DNA from: Haloimpatiens sp042688525 | GTDB lineage: Bacteria; Bacillota; Clostridia; Clostridiales; Clostridiaceae | DNA length: 64,000 bases | Direction: 5' to 3' | Assembly (NCBI RefSeq): GCF_042688525.2 | Contig: NZ_JBHWAB010000001.1 | Location: 2,108,001-2,172,000 of the forward strand | Shown here: positions 27,056-36,293 of the stretch, piece by piece | Numbering within the stretch: position 1 is the first letter of the stretch | Layout: every line of letters begins with the position of its first letter | Translations under genes and position numbers: made by a program | The notes under the pieces: generated by a model | Database searches by the model: none | What the model was told of the DNA's origin: nothing | What the model saw: only the letters and a program-made list of their open reading frames with translations

Positions 27056-28471
27056 ATGAATAATGAAAACTCATCATATATAAAAATATCATCTATGTTT
27101 ACTAGAAATGTTATAATTTTATTCGCTATAATATTTATTGTTAACATAATTATGCTGCATTCAGTATTCATAAATAATTCTCAACTCAAGATAAATAAAT
27201 ATAATGAAATAATTGATAAAGCTATCAAATATAAAGATAACTCAATATTTTTAGACGAAAAAGGAAAAAAACTGCTTTCAAAAAATAATCTATGGTTTCA
27301 AATGATAGATAATTCTTTGAAAGAAGTTTCATCATATAATAAACCATTAGAAGTACCCAGCAGCTATAGTCCGATAAATTTAATACATTCTTATAAGTAT
27401 GATATTGCAAATAGCTCAGTTTTCATATTTGAAAAACAAATAATGGGGAAAAAGTATTCTTATTTATTAGGATTTCCACTAGAAGTGGTAAGTAAATATA
27501 ATATTCAATACAATACTTCCGCATTAGAAAATTTGTTACATGGAAAATTCATTTTTATTTTACTAATTAATATAATTATTATAATATTATTTAGTTATTT
27601 TTGTTTTTCAAAAAAAATAGTACAACCACTGCAAAAAATTATAGACTCTATAGTGATCATATCAAAAGGTAAGTATAATTTAAATATACAAGAAAAAGGT
27701 TTATATAAACCAATATATGCATGTTTAAATAAGCTATCAACAGCATTAAATAAAAGCAAATTAGAAAAAGATTTATTAGATAAATCAAGAGAAAAATGGA
27801 CTTCATATATAAGTCATGATATTAAAACTCCTCTTTCTTCTATTAAAGGTTTTACAGAAATAATGAAAGATAGTGAATATACTTTTACTGAAGAGGAAAT
27901 AAAAAAATATTCTTCTATAATGTATGATAAAGCTGTATATATAGAAGAATTAGTCCAAGACTTAAATTTGATTCATAAACTTAAAAATAGTGCTATACAT
28001 TTAAATTATGAAAAAATTAATATAGTACAGTTTGTTATAGAAATGAAAAAAGAAATTTTATCAAGCCCAAACTTTTTTAATAGAAAAATTAAATTTACCA
28101 GTTATAGTGATGTACTATACATAAATGCTGATGCTAAATTATTAAGAAGATCTCTTTCTAATTTTTTAATTAACTTTTTAATTTATAATGATGATGATAC
28201 AAATATTTGTATAGATATAATTAAAAATAATACTGATATAGATATAGTTATAAAAGATAATGGAAGGGGTATAAATCCTGATGAATTACCTCATATTTTT
28301 GAACAATATTATAGAGGAACAAATACTAATACCAATTCAAATGGATCAGGACTTGGAATGGCAATTGCATACGAAATAATAAAATTACATAAAGGAAATT
28401 GTAACATAAAAAGTAAAATTGGAATTGGAACTACCTTAGTAATATCTATTCCATCTTTCACTAACCACTAG
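27056..28471 (+). CDS. Sensor histidine kinase
   Basis: A membrane kinase of 471 residues: helix at about 17-37, extracytoplasmic sensor of about 125 residues, second helix at about 163-183, a HAMP-like linker, and a HisKA domain with SYISHDIKTPLSSIKG (phospho-acceptor His254). The HATPase domain has DNGRGI and GSGLGMAIAY boxes. The N-box is diverged (FLINFLIYNDD). ATG 27056 follows AGAAAGGTG; an in-frame TTG upstream is less likely. It is the partner of the regulator at 26301. Confidence 0.9.
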   Translation: MNNENSSYIKISSMFTRNVIILFAIIFIVNIIMLHSVFINNSQLKINKYNEIIDKAIKYKDNSIFLDEKGKKLLSKNNLWFQMIDNSLKEVSSYNKPLEVPSSYSPINLIHSYKYDIANSSVFIFEKQIMGKKYSYLLGFPLEVVSKYNIQYNTSALENLLHGKFIFILLINIIIIILFSYFCFSKKIVQPLQKIIDSIVIISKGKYNLNIQEKGLYKPIYACLNKLSTALNKSKLEKDLLDKSREKWTSYISHDIKTPLSSIKGFTEIMKDSEYTFTEEEIKKYSSIMYDKAVYIEELVQDLNLIHKLKNSAIHLNYEKINIVQFVIEMKKEILSSPNFFNRKIKFTSYSDVLYINADAKLLRRSLSNFLINFLIYNDDDTNICIDIIKNNTDIDIVIKDNGRGINPDELPHIFEQYYRGTNTNTNSNGSGLGMAIAYEIIKLHKGNCNIKSKIGIGTTLVISIPSFTNH

Positions 28472-28485
28472 ACTCTATTCTGATA

Positions 28486-28540
28486 AAGACTTACTACTAA
28501 TATTATTTCTATAGTTAGTAGTAGGTCTTAAATTTTTATT
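28486..28540 (+). terminator. Terminator after the two-component genes
   Basis: AAGACTTACTACTAA (28486-28500) pairs with TTAGTAGTAGGTCTT (28515-28529) with one G-U pair, followed by AAATTTTTATT. Confidence 0.8.
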
Positions 28541-28597
28541 CTAATGAAATTATATACTTAGCAAGTTGCTTAATATTTATATTATGTTTATAAATAA

Positions 28598-28806
28598 CTC
28601 AACTTTCTCAGTAAAAAAATACTGCTTAGCGAAGGAAAATGATATCTTGCGTAAGAAACATTTGAACAAAGTTTACAAGTTCTTATCTTTACGAATTTGA
28701 AAAAAGTTATTTTTTAATATGAGTAAAGCTTAGAACTTATTACTGAAGTGAAAGGTTTCTAAGCAAGATATCATTTCCCGCAGCGGCTGTTTTTTATCTT
28801 CGAAAG
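28598..28806. repeat. Palindromic element with central deletion
   Basis: The copy has the left terminus CTCAACTTTCTCAG, arms AAATGATATC / GATATCATTTCC and a worn right terminus (CTTCGAAAG). The central core with ATTCC...GGAAT and one TTTTTTC arm is absent, so it is about 209 bases instead of 255. It occupies the region between the kinase terminator and the ABC operon. Confidence 0.85.
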
Positions 28807-28895
28807 AATTTCTTCATTATATGATAAAACTCATTGATGAAGGAAAAGATAAAGGATATAATTACATTAATTAAAAATGGAATGGAGGCGAAAAA

Positions 28896-29594
28896 ATGTT
28901 TTTGAAAAGTGAAAATTTATGTAAAAGCTATAAAACTGGTGATGTGGTAACACATGTTTTAAAGGATGTTAATATTTCTATTGAAAAAGGAGAAATTGCA
29001 GCAATTTTAGGTCCATCTGGTTCTGGTAAATCAACTTTTTTAAATATTATAGGTGGAATTGACAGGCAAGACAGTGGCAAAGTTGTAATAGATGGAGTTG
29101 AAATTTCTAATATGAGTGATAAAGAACTTGTAGAATATAGGAGAAATGAAGTAGGATTTATTTTTCAATTTTATAACCTTGTACCAAATCTTACTGTTAA
29201 GGAGAACATTGAAGTCGCCGTAAATATAAGTAAAAATCCTCTTAGTATTGATGATGTTTTAAAAGCAGTATCTATGGAAGATAAAAAATATAGATTTCCA
29301 AGAGAACTAAGTGGTGGAGAACAACAAAGAGTTTCTATTGCAAGAGCTATAGTTAAAAATCCAAAACTTTTACTTTGTGATGAACCTACAGGTGCTTTAG
29401 ATTATGAAACCTCATTAGATATCTTAAAACTTATTGAAAATATAAACAAAAAATTTAAAACAACAATACTTATAATAACTCACAATACTGCTTTAAGTGC
29501 AATGGCAAGCAAAATTTTTAAATTGAGAAGTGGAGAAGTAGCTGATCAAATTGAAAACAAAAATGTAATGCCAGCAGAAAGGATTGAGTGGTAA
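28896..29594 (+). CDS. ABC transporter ATP-binding protein (MacB/LolD type)
   Basis: A 232-residue ATPase with Walker A G39-PSGSGKST, Q-loop FQFYNLVPNL, signature LSGGE, Walker B LLLCDEP and H-loop ITHN. ATG 28896 follows GGAGGCG. The stop overlaps the permease start (TAATG). Like the 8424 system it should energise an export or envelope-remodelling permease. The two-component system just upstream may control it. Confidence 0.92.
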   Translation: MFLKSENLCKSYKTGDVVTHVLKDVNISIEKGEIAAILGPSGSGKSTFLNIIGGIDRQDSGKVVIDGVEISNMSDKELVEYRRNEVGFIFQFYNLVPNLTVKENIEVAVNISKNPLSIDDVLKAVSMEDKKYRFPRELSGGEQQRVSIARAIVKNPKLLLCDEPTGALDYETSLDILKLIENINKKFKTTILIITHNTALSAMASKIFKLRSGEVADQIENKNVMPAERIEW

Positions 29595-31825
29595 TGAGTA
29601 TTAATAAAAAAGTTAAAAGAACTATTATGGAAAACAGCTCTCAGTATATTGGCTCGGCAGTTTTAATAATGATTAGTTGTATTTTTTTTATAATGTTTAA
29701 TGTGCTTAATATTAATCTTGAAAAGAGTAATTCATCTTTTAAAAAAGATTATATTCAAGAAGATGCCTCTTTTATAGTTCAGAAAAAAATTGATAATATA
29801 GCCCATCTTGAATCTAAATTTAATATAATCATGGAGGAAGGCAGTACATTTGATTATGATTTTTCAAAAGATAAAACAATAAGAGTATTTACCCAAAATA
29901 ATAAAGTGAATTTACCTGCCGTTATAGAAGGAAGTCAAATTAAAAATGATGATGAAATATGTTTAGATCCTGCCTTTGCAAAAGAAAACAAATACAAAAT
30001 AGGTGACAACATTAAAATATATGATAAGAACTTTAAGATAGTGGGATATATGTCCCTTCCAAATTATATATATCCATTAAAATCAGAAACAGACATGATA
30101 TCAAATCCAAAAACTTTCGGTATTGCAGTTATTACGAAAAATTCCTTTAAATACTTTAATAAAGGATATAGTTTTTATAGTATAAAATTTAGAGGGAGTA
30201 AAGATGTAAATTCTGAGCTTAAAAATACTTTAAATGAAAGCAATAAAATACTACGATGGACAGATAACCGTGAAAATGGAAGAATCTCATATGTAGATGC
30301 AAAAATTGATGGTATTAAAAAAGTAAGTGTGGCCATGCCGCTGGCAATGTTGATTTTAACTTCCATATTAATTAGTGTGGTAATGTGGAGAATGGTAAAA
30401 AAAGAATTTACAGTAATAGGTACTCTCTATGCTTTAGGATACAGAAAATTTGAGATATTAAAACATTACCTTTTATATCCTTTTACTGTTTCTTTAGTTG
30501 GTAGTACTGTAGGAACTGCTCTAGGACTTTTAACTGTAAAGCCTATGATAAAATACATGGTTACATTTTTTAATGTACCACTGGCATCAATAAATTACAG
30601 CCCAAAATATATAATATTAAGTTTTTTACTTCCACTTCTTTTCTTAACTATTTCAAGTGCTTTGGTTGTTAACATTGGTCTTAGATATTCACCATTAGAA
30701 CTTATGAGAGGTGGAAGAAATAAAAATAAAGTTAATTTTATTGAGAGAAACTTAAAACTTAATAGATCTTCATTCAATACTAAATTTAGAATTAGAGAAC
30801 TTCTTAGAAATATCCCTAGAAGCGTATTTTTACTTTTAGGTATCGTATTTGCAACTATGTTTTTATTATATGGATTTGCAGCAAAGAGTTCTATAGACTA
30901 TTTAATGAAAGATACTTTTGAAAATGTATATATGTACGAGTACGATTATATGTTTAATTCACTTCAAAAAGGTTCTCCAAATCAAGGTGAGGCATATTCA
31001 TTAGCACCTTTTACAAAAAAGGATGATGAAAAGTTAAACATTATAATTTATGGTATAAATGAAAATTCAAAATACATTTCATTAAAGGATAAAAACGGTG
31101 ATAAATTAAGTTTAGAAAAAACTATAGTAACAAAACCACTTTCTGAAAAACTTAATCTTAAAGAAGGAGATGTAATAAAAATAAAAGGAAAATTCGATGC
31201 AAAAGAACACACAGTAAAAATAGATAAAATTGCGGATACGTACATTGGTGATAATATTTATATGCCAATAAACAAATTTAATACTAAATTTAATTTGCCA
31301 CAGGAAAGTTATATTGGACTATGGAGTGATAAAAAGTTAGATTTACCACAAGAAATAGTTTTAAAGGAAAATACGAAGAGTGATTCTAAAAAAGCTTTTG
31401 ATTCAGTTATTGAGCCTTTTAAATATGTAGTAAGTGGAATGGCATTTTTAGCATTTTTAATAGGGCTCATAGTAATATATGTAGTAACATCACTTGTAAT
31501 CGAAGAAAATAAACAGACAATATCTCTCTTCAAAGTGTTGGGTTATAAAAAGAAAGAGATATACTCACTAATTTTAAATAGCAGCACAATTTTTGTTTTA
31601 ATAGGATATGTTCTAGGAATACCTTTGCTAATGATTTCTCTTGATGCTATGTTCAAATCAGTTACAAAAGATATTAACTTTTCATTTCCAATTATAATTG
31701 ACAAAATGTATTTGTTTGTAGGTTTTATAATAATACTATTAACTTATGAATTAAGTAAAAGATTGTCAAGAAGAAAGATAAGAAAAATATCTATGAGTGA
31801 AAGCTTAAAATCTAGAATGGAATAG
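29594..31825 (+). CDS. FtsX-like ABC transporter permease
   Basis: A membrane protein of about 743 residues with duplicated FtsX architecture: helix at about 15-37, an extracytoplasmic MacB-like domain (about 40-240), three helices (about 243-365), then a second half with one helix near 405, another external domain, and three helices up to the end with VTSLVIEENKQTISLFKVLG and ILLTYELSKRLSRRKI. ATG 29594 overlaps the ATPase stop; the GTG six bases upstream is less likely. Intact, unlike the equivalent gene at 9104. Confidence 0.9.
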   Translation: MSINKKVKRTIMENSSQYIGSAVLIMISCIFFIMFNVLNINLEKSNSSFKKDYIQEDASFIVQKKIDNIAHLESKFNIIMEEGSTFDYDFSKDKTIRVFTQNNKVNLPAVIEGSQIKNDDEICLDPAFAKENKYKIGDNIKIYDKNFKIVGYMSLPNYIYPLKSETDMISNPKTFGIAVITKNSFKYFNKGYSFYSIKFRGSKDVNSELKNTLNESNKILRWTDNRENGRISYVDAKIDGIKKVSVAMPLAMLILTSILISVVMWRMVKKEFTVIGTLYALGYRKFEILKHYLLYPFTVSLVGSTVGTALGLLTVKPMIKYMVTFFNVPLASINYSPKYIILSFLLPLLFLTISSALVVNIGLRYSPLELMRGGRNKNKVNFIERNLKLNRSSFNTKFRIRELLRNIPRSVFLLLGIVFATMFLLYGFAAKSSIDYLMKDTFENVYMYEYDYMFNSLQKGSPNQGEAYSLAPFTKKDDEKLNIIIYGINENSKYISLKDKNGDKLSLEKTIVTKPLSEKLNLKEGDVIKIKGKFDAKEHTVKIDKIADTYIGDNIYMPINKFNTKFNLPQESYIGLWSDKKLDLPQEIVLKENTKSDSKKAFDSVIEPFKYVVSGMAFLAFLIGLIVIYVVTSLVIEENKQTISLFKVLGYKKKEIYSLILNSSTIFVLIGYVLGIPLLMISLDAMFKSVTKDINFSFPIIIDKMYLFVGFIIILLTYELSKRLSRRKIRKISMSESLKSRME

Positions 31826-31954
31826 ATTCAAATGTTACAAAAATGTAAGATTAAAAATCAGTTTTGTAAGTAAAACTTATGGTATGGCTCAAAAAAAACA
31901 TTTATAATTATTATAAACAACATTTAACAAAACTGTTGCTATTTAATGAAATTT

Positions 31955-31969
31955 AGTTGTAAAACAATT
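31955..31969. promoter_or_regulatory. Candidate operator AGTTGT-AAA-ACAATT upstream of the solo Bce-type permease
   Basis: An imperfect inverted repeat with the same layout as AGTTGT-AAG-ACAACT at 11725, 18 bases before the permease start. If real it would sit over the promoter or early transcript. The role is inferred only. Confidence 0.35.
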
Positions 31970-31987
31970 TAAAACTGAGGTGGGTAA

Positions 31988-33889
31988 ATGACTCTTTTAA
32001 GTTTAGCGACAAAAAATATAAAAAGAAATATATCTAATTATTTTTTATATTTTGTTTCAATAGTAATAAACGTAATGATATTTTATATGTTTGAATCTGT
32101 TAGATATAATAAACAACTAGAAAATTTATCAAAAGCAAATAATTTTAATAATCAAGTTTTTATATTAGCAGCTATAGTTATAGGGGTATTTGCTATAATA
32201 TTTGTTTGGAATTCAACAACATTTTTTGTTAAAAAGAGAAAAAAAGAAATTGGAATATATTCATTAGTAGGGGTAAAGAAAAAGCAAATCGGAAGAATGA
32301 TGTTCTATGAAAATATAATAATAGGATTACTAGCTTTACTTGTTGGAATATTCTTTGGAACTGTACTGACTAAGCTTTTTATGATGATATTGTTTAGAGT
32401 TATGGAATTATACGTTCCAGTAGAATTTTACATAAGTTTTAAAGCTATAAAACAAACTTTTAAAGTCTTTGGAATTTTCTTTTTCATTACATCTTTACAT
32501 TCATACAGAATAATATATAAATTTAAACTTGTTGAACTTTTTAAAGCATCAAAAGAAAAAGAAAAAGAACCTAAAACATCAGTATTTTGGTCCATAATTT
32601 CAATATTTTTTATAGGATTTGGATATGCACTTGTTAATAGTAAAGAACTTTTAAAAATAACGAATGATTTTAGTGTTTTTTTCTATGCTTTAATACTTGT
32701 TATTTTAGGTACATTTATATTTTTTAATAATTTTCTTATTTATACATTGAAAAAAATAAAGAAAAGCAAAAAAATTTTTTATAAAGGCAGCAGCATGATA
32801 GCAGTGTCAAATCTTCTTTTTAGAATAAAAGGTAACGCAAGAAGTTTTGCAATTATATCAATTTTAAGTGCGGCTACAGTTACAGCTGTAAGTTCCAGCT
32901 GGATTATAAATAATTTAATAGATAGAATTATTACAGCAGAAAACCGTTTTGACTATGTATATACGGGAAAAGATAAAGTTATAGATAAAAAAGTGGAAAA
33001 AGCAATAAATAAAAGTTCTAATAATAAACTTAAATTTTCTGTAAAAACTGAAGTTATTGAAGTTGATATAAAATCATGTACTGACAAAAATTTTGAAAAT
33101 TATAAAAGTATATATTTAATATCTGAAAGTAAATTTAATCAATTAAGTAACATAGTGTACAATACTGATCAAATAAAATTAAAGAATAAAGATGAAGGGA
33201 TTATATTATCTAGTTATTATAAAATTAATAAAAAGGAAAATTTGCAAATGACTTTAGGTAAAGATGGAAACAAATTTAAAATTGTTGATTTCAAAAATCA
33301 GATTTTAAATCGTGGAAGTATTGGAATTTCATTAGTAGTAAAAGATGAAATTTATAAAAAATATTATGATACAAATAATTCAATAAGAATTAATGCTTAT
33401 ATGATCACAAATAGAAAAGATAGTAAATACCTCACAGAAAATATAAAAAAAATAGTACCCAAAGAAGCATCTTTAAATACTTATTATGATTATTACAAAC
33501 AAAAAGCGATTTTAGTTGGAGCATTTTTATTCATAGGAGTATTTGTAGGCATAGTATTCTTAATATCTACTACAAGTATAATTTACTTTAAAACATTGGC
33601 AGAAGCCTATGAAGATAGAGAACGGTATGCAATACTAAAAAAAATAGGAATGAGTAAAAAAGAAATTTGTAAATCCATAAAAGAACAAATAAGACCTTTG
33701 TTTTTTATACCTTTATTAGTTGGAATATTCCATAGTATTGCAGCTTTAGGAGCTTTAAGAAGTATAATGAATATTACATCTGTAAAATTAATAGTTACAA
33801 TTTTATTATCCTATATTGTAATATATTACATATATTATATGGCTACAATAAGTTCTTACAAAAAAATCGTAACTATAAACATAAATTAA
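31988..33889 (+). CDS. BceB-type ABC transporter permease without an adjacent ATPase
   Basis: A 633-residue membrane protein clearly related to the BceB at 12587: start LLSLATKNIKRNISNYFLYF, then KKRKKEIGIYSLVGVKKKQI after helix 2, and an extracytoplasmic domain (about 300-505). It ends with EDRERYAILKKIGMSKKEIC and a terminal helix bundle. ATG 31988 follows GAGGTGGG. Most BceB genes directly follow a BceA gene; here the ATPases nearby are of MacB type (28896) or ABC-2 type (36294). It may borrow an ATPase from 11839 or 17028, or act as a sensor only. A kinase-regulator pair follows. Confidence 0.88.
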   Translation: MTLLSLATKNIKRNISNYFLYFVSIVINVMIFYMFESVRYNKQLENLSKANNFNNQVFILAAIVIGVFAIIFVWNSTTFFVKKRKKEIGIYSLVGVKKKQIGRMMFYENIIIGLLALLVGIFFGTVLTKLFMMILFRVMELYVPVEFYISFKAIKQTFKVFGIFFFITSLHSYRIIYKFKLVELFKASKEKEKEPKTSVFWSIISIFFIGFGYALVNSKELLKITNDFSVFFYALILVILGTFIFFNNFLIYTLKKIKKSKKIFYKGSSMIAVSNLLFRIKGNARSFAIISILSAATVTAVSSSWIINNLIDRIITAENRFDYVYTGKDKVIDKKVEKAINKSSNNKLKFSVKTEVIEVDIKSCTDKNFENYKSIYLISESKFNQLSNIVYNTDQIKLKNKDEGIILSSYYKINKKENLQMTLGKDGNKFKIVDFKNQILNRGSIGISLVVKDEIYKKYYDTNNSIRINAYMITNRKDSKYLTENIKKIVPKEASLNTYYDYYKQKAILVGAFLFIGVFVGIVFLISTTSIIYFKTLAEAYEDRERYAILKKIGMSKKEICKSIKEQIRPLFFIPLLVGIFHSIAALGALRSIMNITSVKLIVTILLSYIVIYYIYYMATISSYKKIVTININ

Positions 33890-33897
33890 TATTAAAA

Positions 33898-33934
33898 CCA
33901 TGTGTTGCTTTAGCAGCATGTGTTTTTTTTTTAT
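33898..33934 (+). terminator. Terminator after the solo Bce-type permease
   Basis: A short stem with TTGCT/AGCAG flanked by CATG segments is followed by ten T residues (33921-33932). The stem is imperfect but the T-tract is strong. Confidence 0.6.
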
Positions 33935-34033
33935 TCTTTAGATACTACAATTTCAATTCAATAACATGTAATAATTGATTAAATTTGTAAAATAATATAT
34001 TATTTAGATAAGAGACTTTGTGGAGGTTATATT

Positions 34034-34750
34034 ATGAAGAAGGTTTTAATTGTAGATGACGAATTTGAAATTGTGGAACTTTTAAAAATATATTTTAAAA
34101 ATAGTGGTTTTGAAGTATTAGAAGCTTATGATGGACAAACAGCTTTGAAAATGTCTCAAAAATTTTCTATAGATATTATGATTATAGATATTATGATGCC
34201 TAAAATGGATGGAATAGAACTTGTAAAAGAAATAAGAAAACATTTAAATGTACCAATTATGTTTCTTTCAGCTAAAGGTGAAGATATGGATAAAATTTAT
34301 GGATTAGGAATAGGTGCAGATGATTATATGTCAAAACCTTTTAATCCACTAGAAGTAGTTGCAAGAGCACAAGCTCTAATTAGAAGATGCTATGAATTTA
34401 ACAAAAATAATGAAAGTATAAATAATGAAAGTATAAATAATAAATGTAATATTAAAATTGATAATATTAATATAAATCAACACAGCTGTGAAGTATTTAA
34501 AAATGATATTAAAATTAATATGACTTCTATGGAATATAAATTATTACTTTTAATGGTAAAAAACTCAAATAGAGTATTAACAAAACAACAATTATATGAA
34601 AATGTTTGGGATGAAGAGTATCTTGGTAATAACAATATAATAATGGTATATATAAGCAAATTGAGGGATAAAATCGAAGAGAATCCTAAAAAACCTAAAT
34701 ACTTAAAAACTATACGGGGACTGGGATATAGATTTGAAAGGAAGCATTAA
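34034..34750 (+). CDS. OmpR-family response regulator
   Basis: A 238-residue regulator with receiver domain (D52 in MIIDIMMP, KPFNPLE), a linker and a winged-helix domain (about 145-238) ending IRGLGYRFER. ATG 34034 follows TGGAGG. The linker contains a tandem 15-base duplication (34409-34438) coding for repeated NESIN, suggesting a recent slippage event. Its stop lies two bases before the kinase start. It likely controls the neighbouring transporter genes; 11-base direct repeats lie before 36294. Confidence 0.9.
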   Translation: MKKVLIVDDEFEIVELLKIYFKNSGFEVLEAYDGQTALKMSQKFSIDIMIIDIMMPKMDGIELVKEIRKHLNVPIMFLSAKGEDMDKIYGLGIGADDYMSKPFNPLEVVARAQALIRRCYEFNKNNESINNESINNKCNIKIDNININQHSCEVFKNDIKINMTSMEYKLLLLMVKNSNRVLTKQQLYENVWDEEYLGNNNIIMVYISKLRDKIEENPKKPKYLKTIRGLGYRFERKH

Positions 34751-34751
34751 G

Positions 34752-36185
34752 ATGAAAAATAGAAAGTCTATGAAGAAATTTTTCTTTCAAAATTGCATCT
34801 TTATAATATTATTAGTAGTTGTTATGTATATGGTTTCTTTAAGAACTTCAAATTCAATAATAGAGCATATAATGTTTAAAGATTTAGATTTACAAGGGTT
34901 AGAGGCTGAGAATTTATTAAAATATCCTTATGATAAAATCAATACAAATACTATAGAAGAACTTTACGGTTGGATAGAAATTTTAGATGAAAATAAAAAT
35001 GTAGTATTTGTAAAAGGCAATAAACAAGATAATATTTATCATTATGATGAAAGATTTTTATATGATAATTCTGTATTATTTCATAATGATGATGAAAAAT
35101 ACCCTATCATGTATTGTATTTATCCTATAAAAGGTCCCAATAAAGAAAAGTACCTATTTCTTATAAAAATACCAAAAAAATATTTTTCTATATCAATGTC
35201 ATTTAAATTATTTATGAATCCATTAAATTCAACTAAATTGCATCTATTAGGTACTAGTATTCTTTTTATTACCTTTATCATTTTTATATTAGCAAGTACT
35301 TATATATACAGTAAAATCATTTCAAAACATATTACAAAACCTTTAACAAATTTAAAAAATGGACTTAAAGAAATGAAAAAGTTTAACTATAAGGTAAGGT
35401 TAAATTTTAAGGCTGAAAAAGAGATAGAAGAAATAAAGGATATTTTTAATGACATGGCTTGTGAACTTATGAATACAAAAATAAAAAATGATAAATTGGA
35501 AAAAAGTAAACAACAAATGCTTATTGATTTATCTCATGATCTAAAGACTCCTATAACATCAATACAAGGTTTTTCAAAACTAGTTTATGATAATGAAACT
35601 ATAAATGAAGAAGATAAGAAAAGATATATTAAATATATTTATGATAAATCAATCTATGTTACAAATTTAATTGAAGATTTATTCCAACTAGTAAAATTAG
35701 AAGATGAACATTTTCAATTTAAATTTGTTAAAGACAACTTTACAGAATGGTTTAGGGTTCTTGTAGCTGAATTTTATCCAGAATTTGAAAAAAAGAATTT
35801 TATTATAAATGTAGATATAAGTGAAGTTCCAACTATAATAAACTTTGACAAAAAACAAATGACAAGAGCTATTACAAATATATTTTCTAATTCTCTGAAA
35901 TACAACAAAGAAAATACTGAATTAAATATTTATTGTTACAATGAGCATAACAATTTAGTACTTAGAATATCAGATAATGGTATTGGTATAAAAGAAGAAT
36001 ATAAAGAATTAATTTTTGAACCTTTTACAAGAGTAGATGAATCTAGAACTAGTAAAGATGGTACAGGCTTAGGACTTTCAATAACCAAAAAAATAATTGA
36101 AAAACACAAAGGTACCATAGTGTTAGATCAAAATGAAAAGGAGAAAACAATATTTTTAATTAAATTACCAATATGTAATATTTGA
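34752..36185 (+). CDS. Sensor histidine kinase
   Basis: A membrane kinase of 477 residues: helix at about 11-30, an extracytoplasmic sensor (about 31-165), helix at about 166-190, HAMP linker, and HisKA with LIDLSHDLKTPITSIQG (phospho-acceptor His262). The HATPase domain has N-box NIFSNSLKYN, G1 DNGIGI and G2 DGTGLGLSI. ATG 34752 lies behind GAAAGGAAG. It forms one operon with the regulator. Confidence 0.9.
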   Translation: MKNRKSMKKFFFQNCIFIILLVVVMYMVSLRTSNSIIEHIMFKDLDLQGLEAENLLKYPYDKINTNTIEELYGWIEILDENKNVVFVKGNKQDNIYHYDERFLYDNSVLFHNDDEKYPIMYCIYPIKGPNKEKYLFLIKIPKKYFSISMSFKLFMNPLNSTKLHLLGTSILFITFIIFILASTYIYSKIISKHITKPLTNLKNGLKEMKKFNYKVRLNFKAEKEIEEIKDIFNDMACELMNTKIKNDKLEKSKQQMLIDLSHDLKTPITSIQGFSKLVYDNETINEEDKKRYIKYIYDKSIYVTNLIEDLFQLVKLEDEHFQFKFVKDNFTEWFRVLVAEFYPEFEKKNFIINVDISEVPTIINFDKKQMTRAITNIFSNSLKYNKENTELNIYCYNEHNNLVLRISDNGIGIKEEYKELIFEPFTRVDESRTSKDGTGLGLSITKKIIEKHKGTIVLDQNEKEKTIFLIKLPICNI

Positions 36186-36205
36186 TACTGTTTTGTATTT
36201 TTAAA

Positions 36206-36238
36206 TTTAAGGTTACATTAAGATTACATTAATTTTCT
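36206..36238 (+). promoter_or_regulatory. Three 11-bp direct repeats and a -10 element before the ABC-2 operon
   Basis: TTTAAGGTTAC, ATTAAGATTAC and ATTAATTTTCT follow each other. A TATAAT lies about 20 bases downstream (near 36256). The TTAAGGTTA core is shared with the repeats at 24451. This is the expected layout for activation by an OmpR-type regulator such as 34034. Confidence 0.55.
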
Positions 36239-36293
36239 ATAAAGATTTAGATTTTATAATTGATAGTATACTTCATTTCAAGGAGGGATTTTT

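Noticed and set aside
28815..28880. Possible further Rpn tail fragment (IKDIITLIKNGMEAKK) before the ABC ATPase gene
   Set aside because: Too short, in a frame without start, and overlapping the ribosome binding site of the next gene; likeness may be chance.
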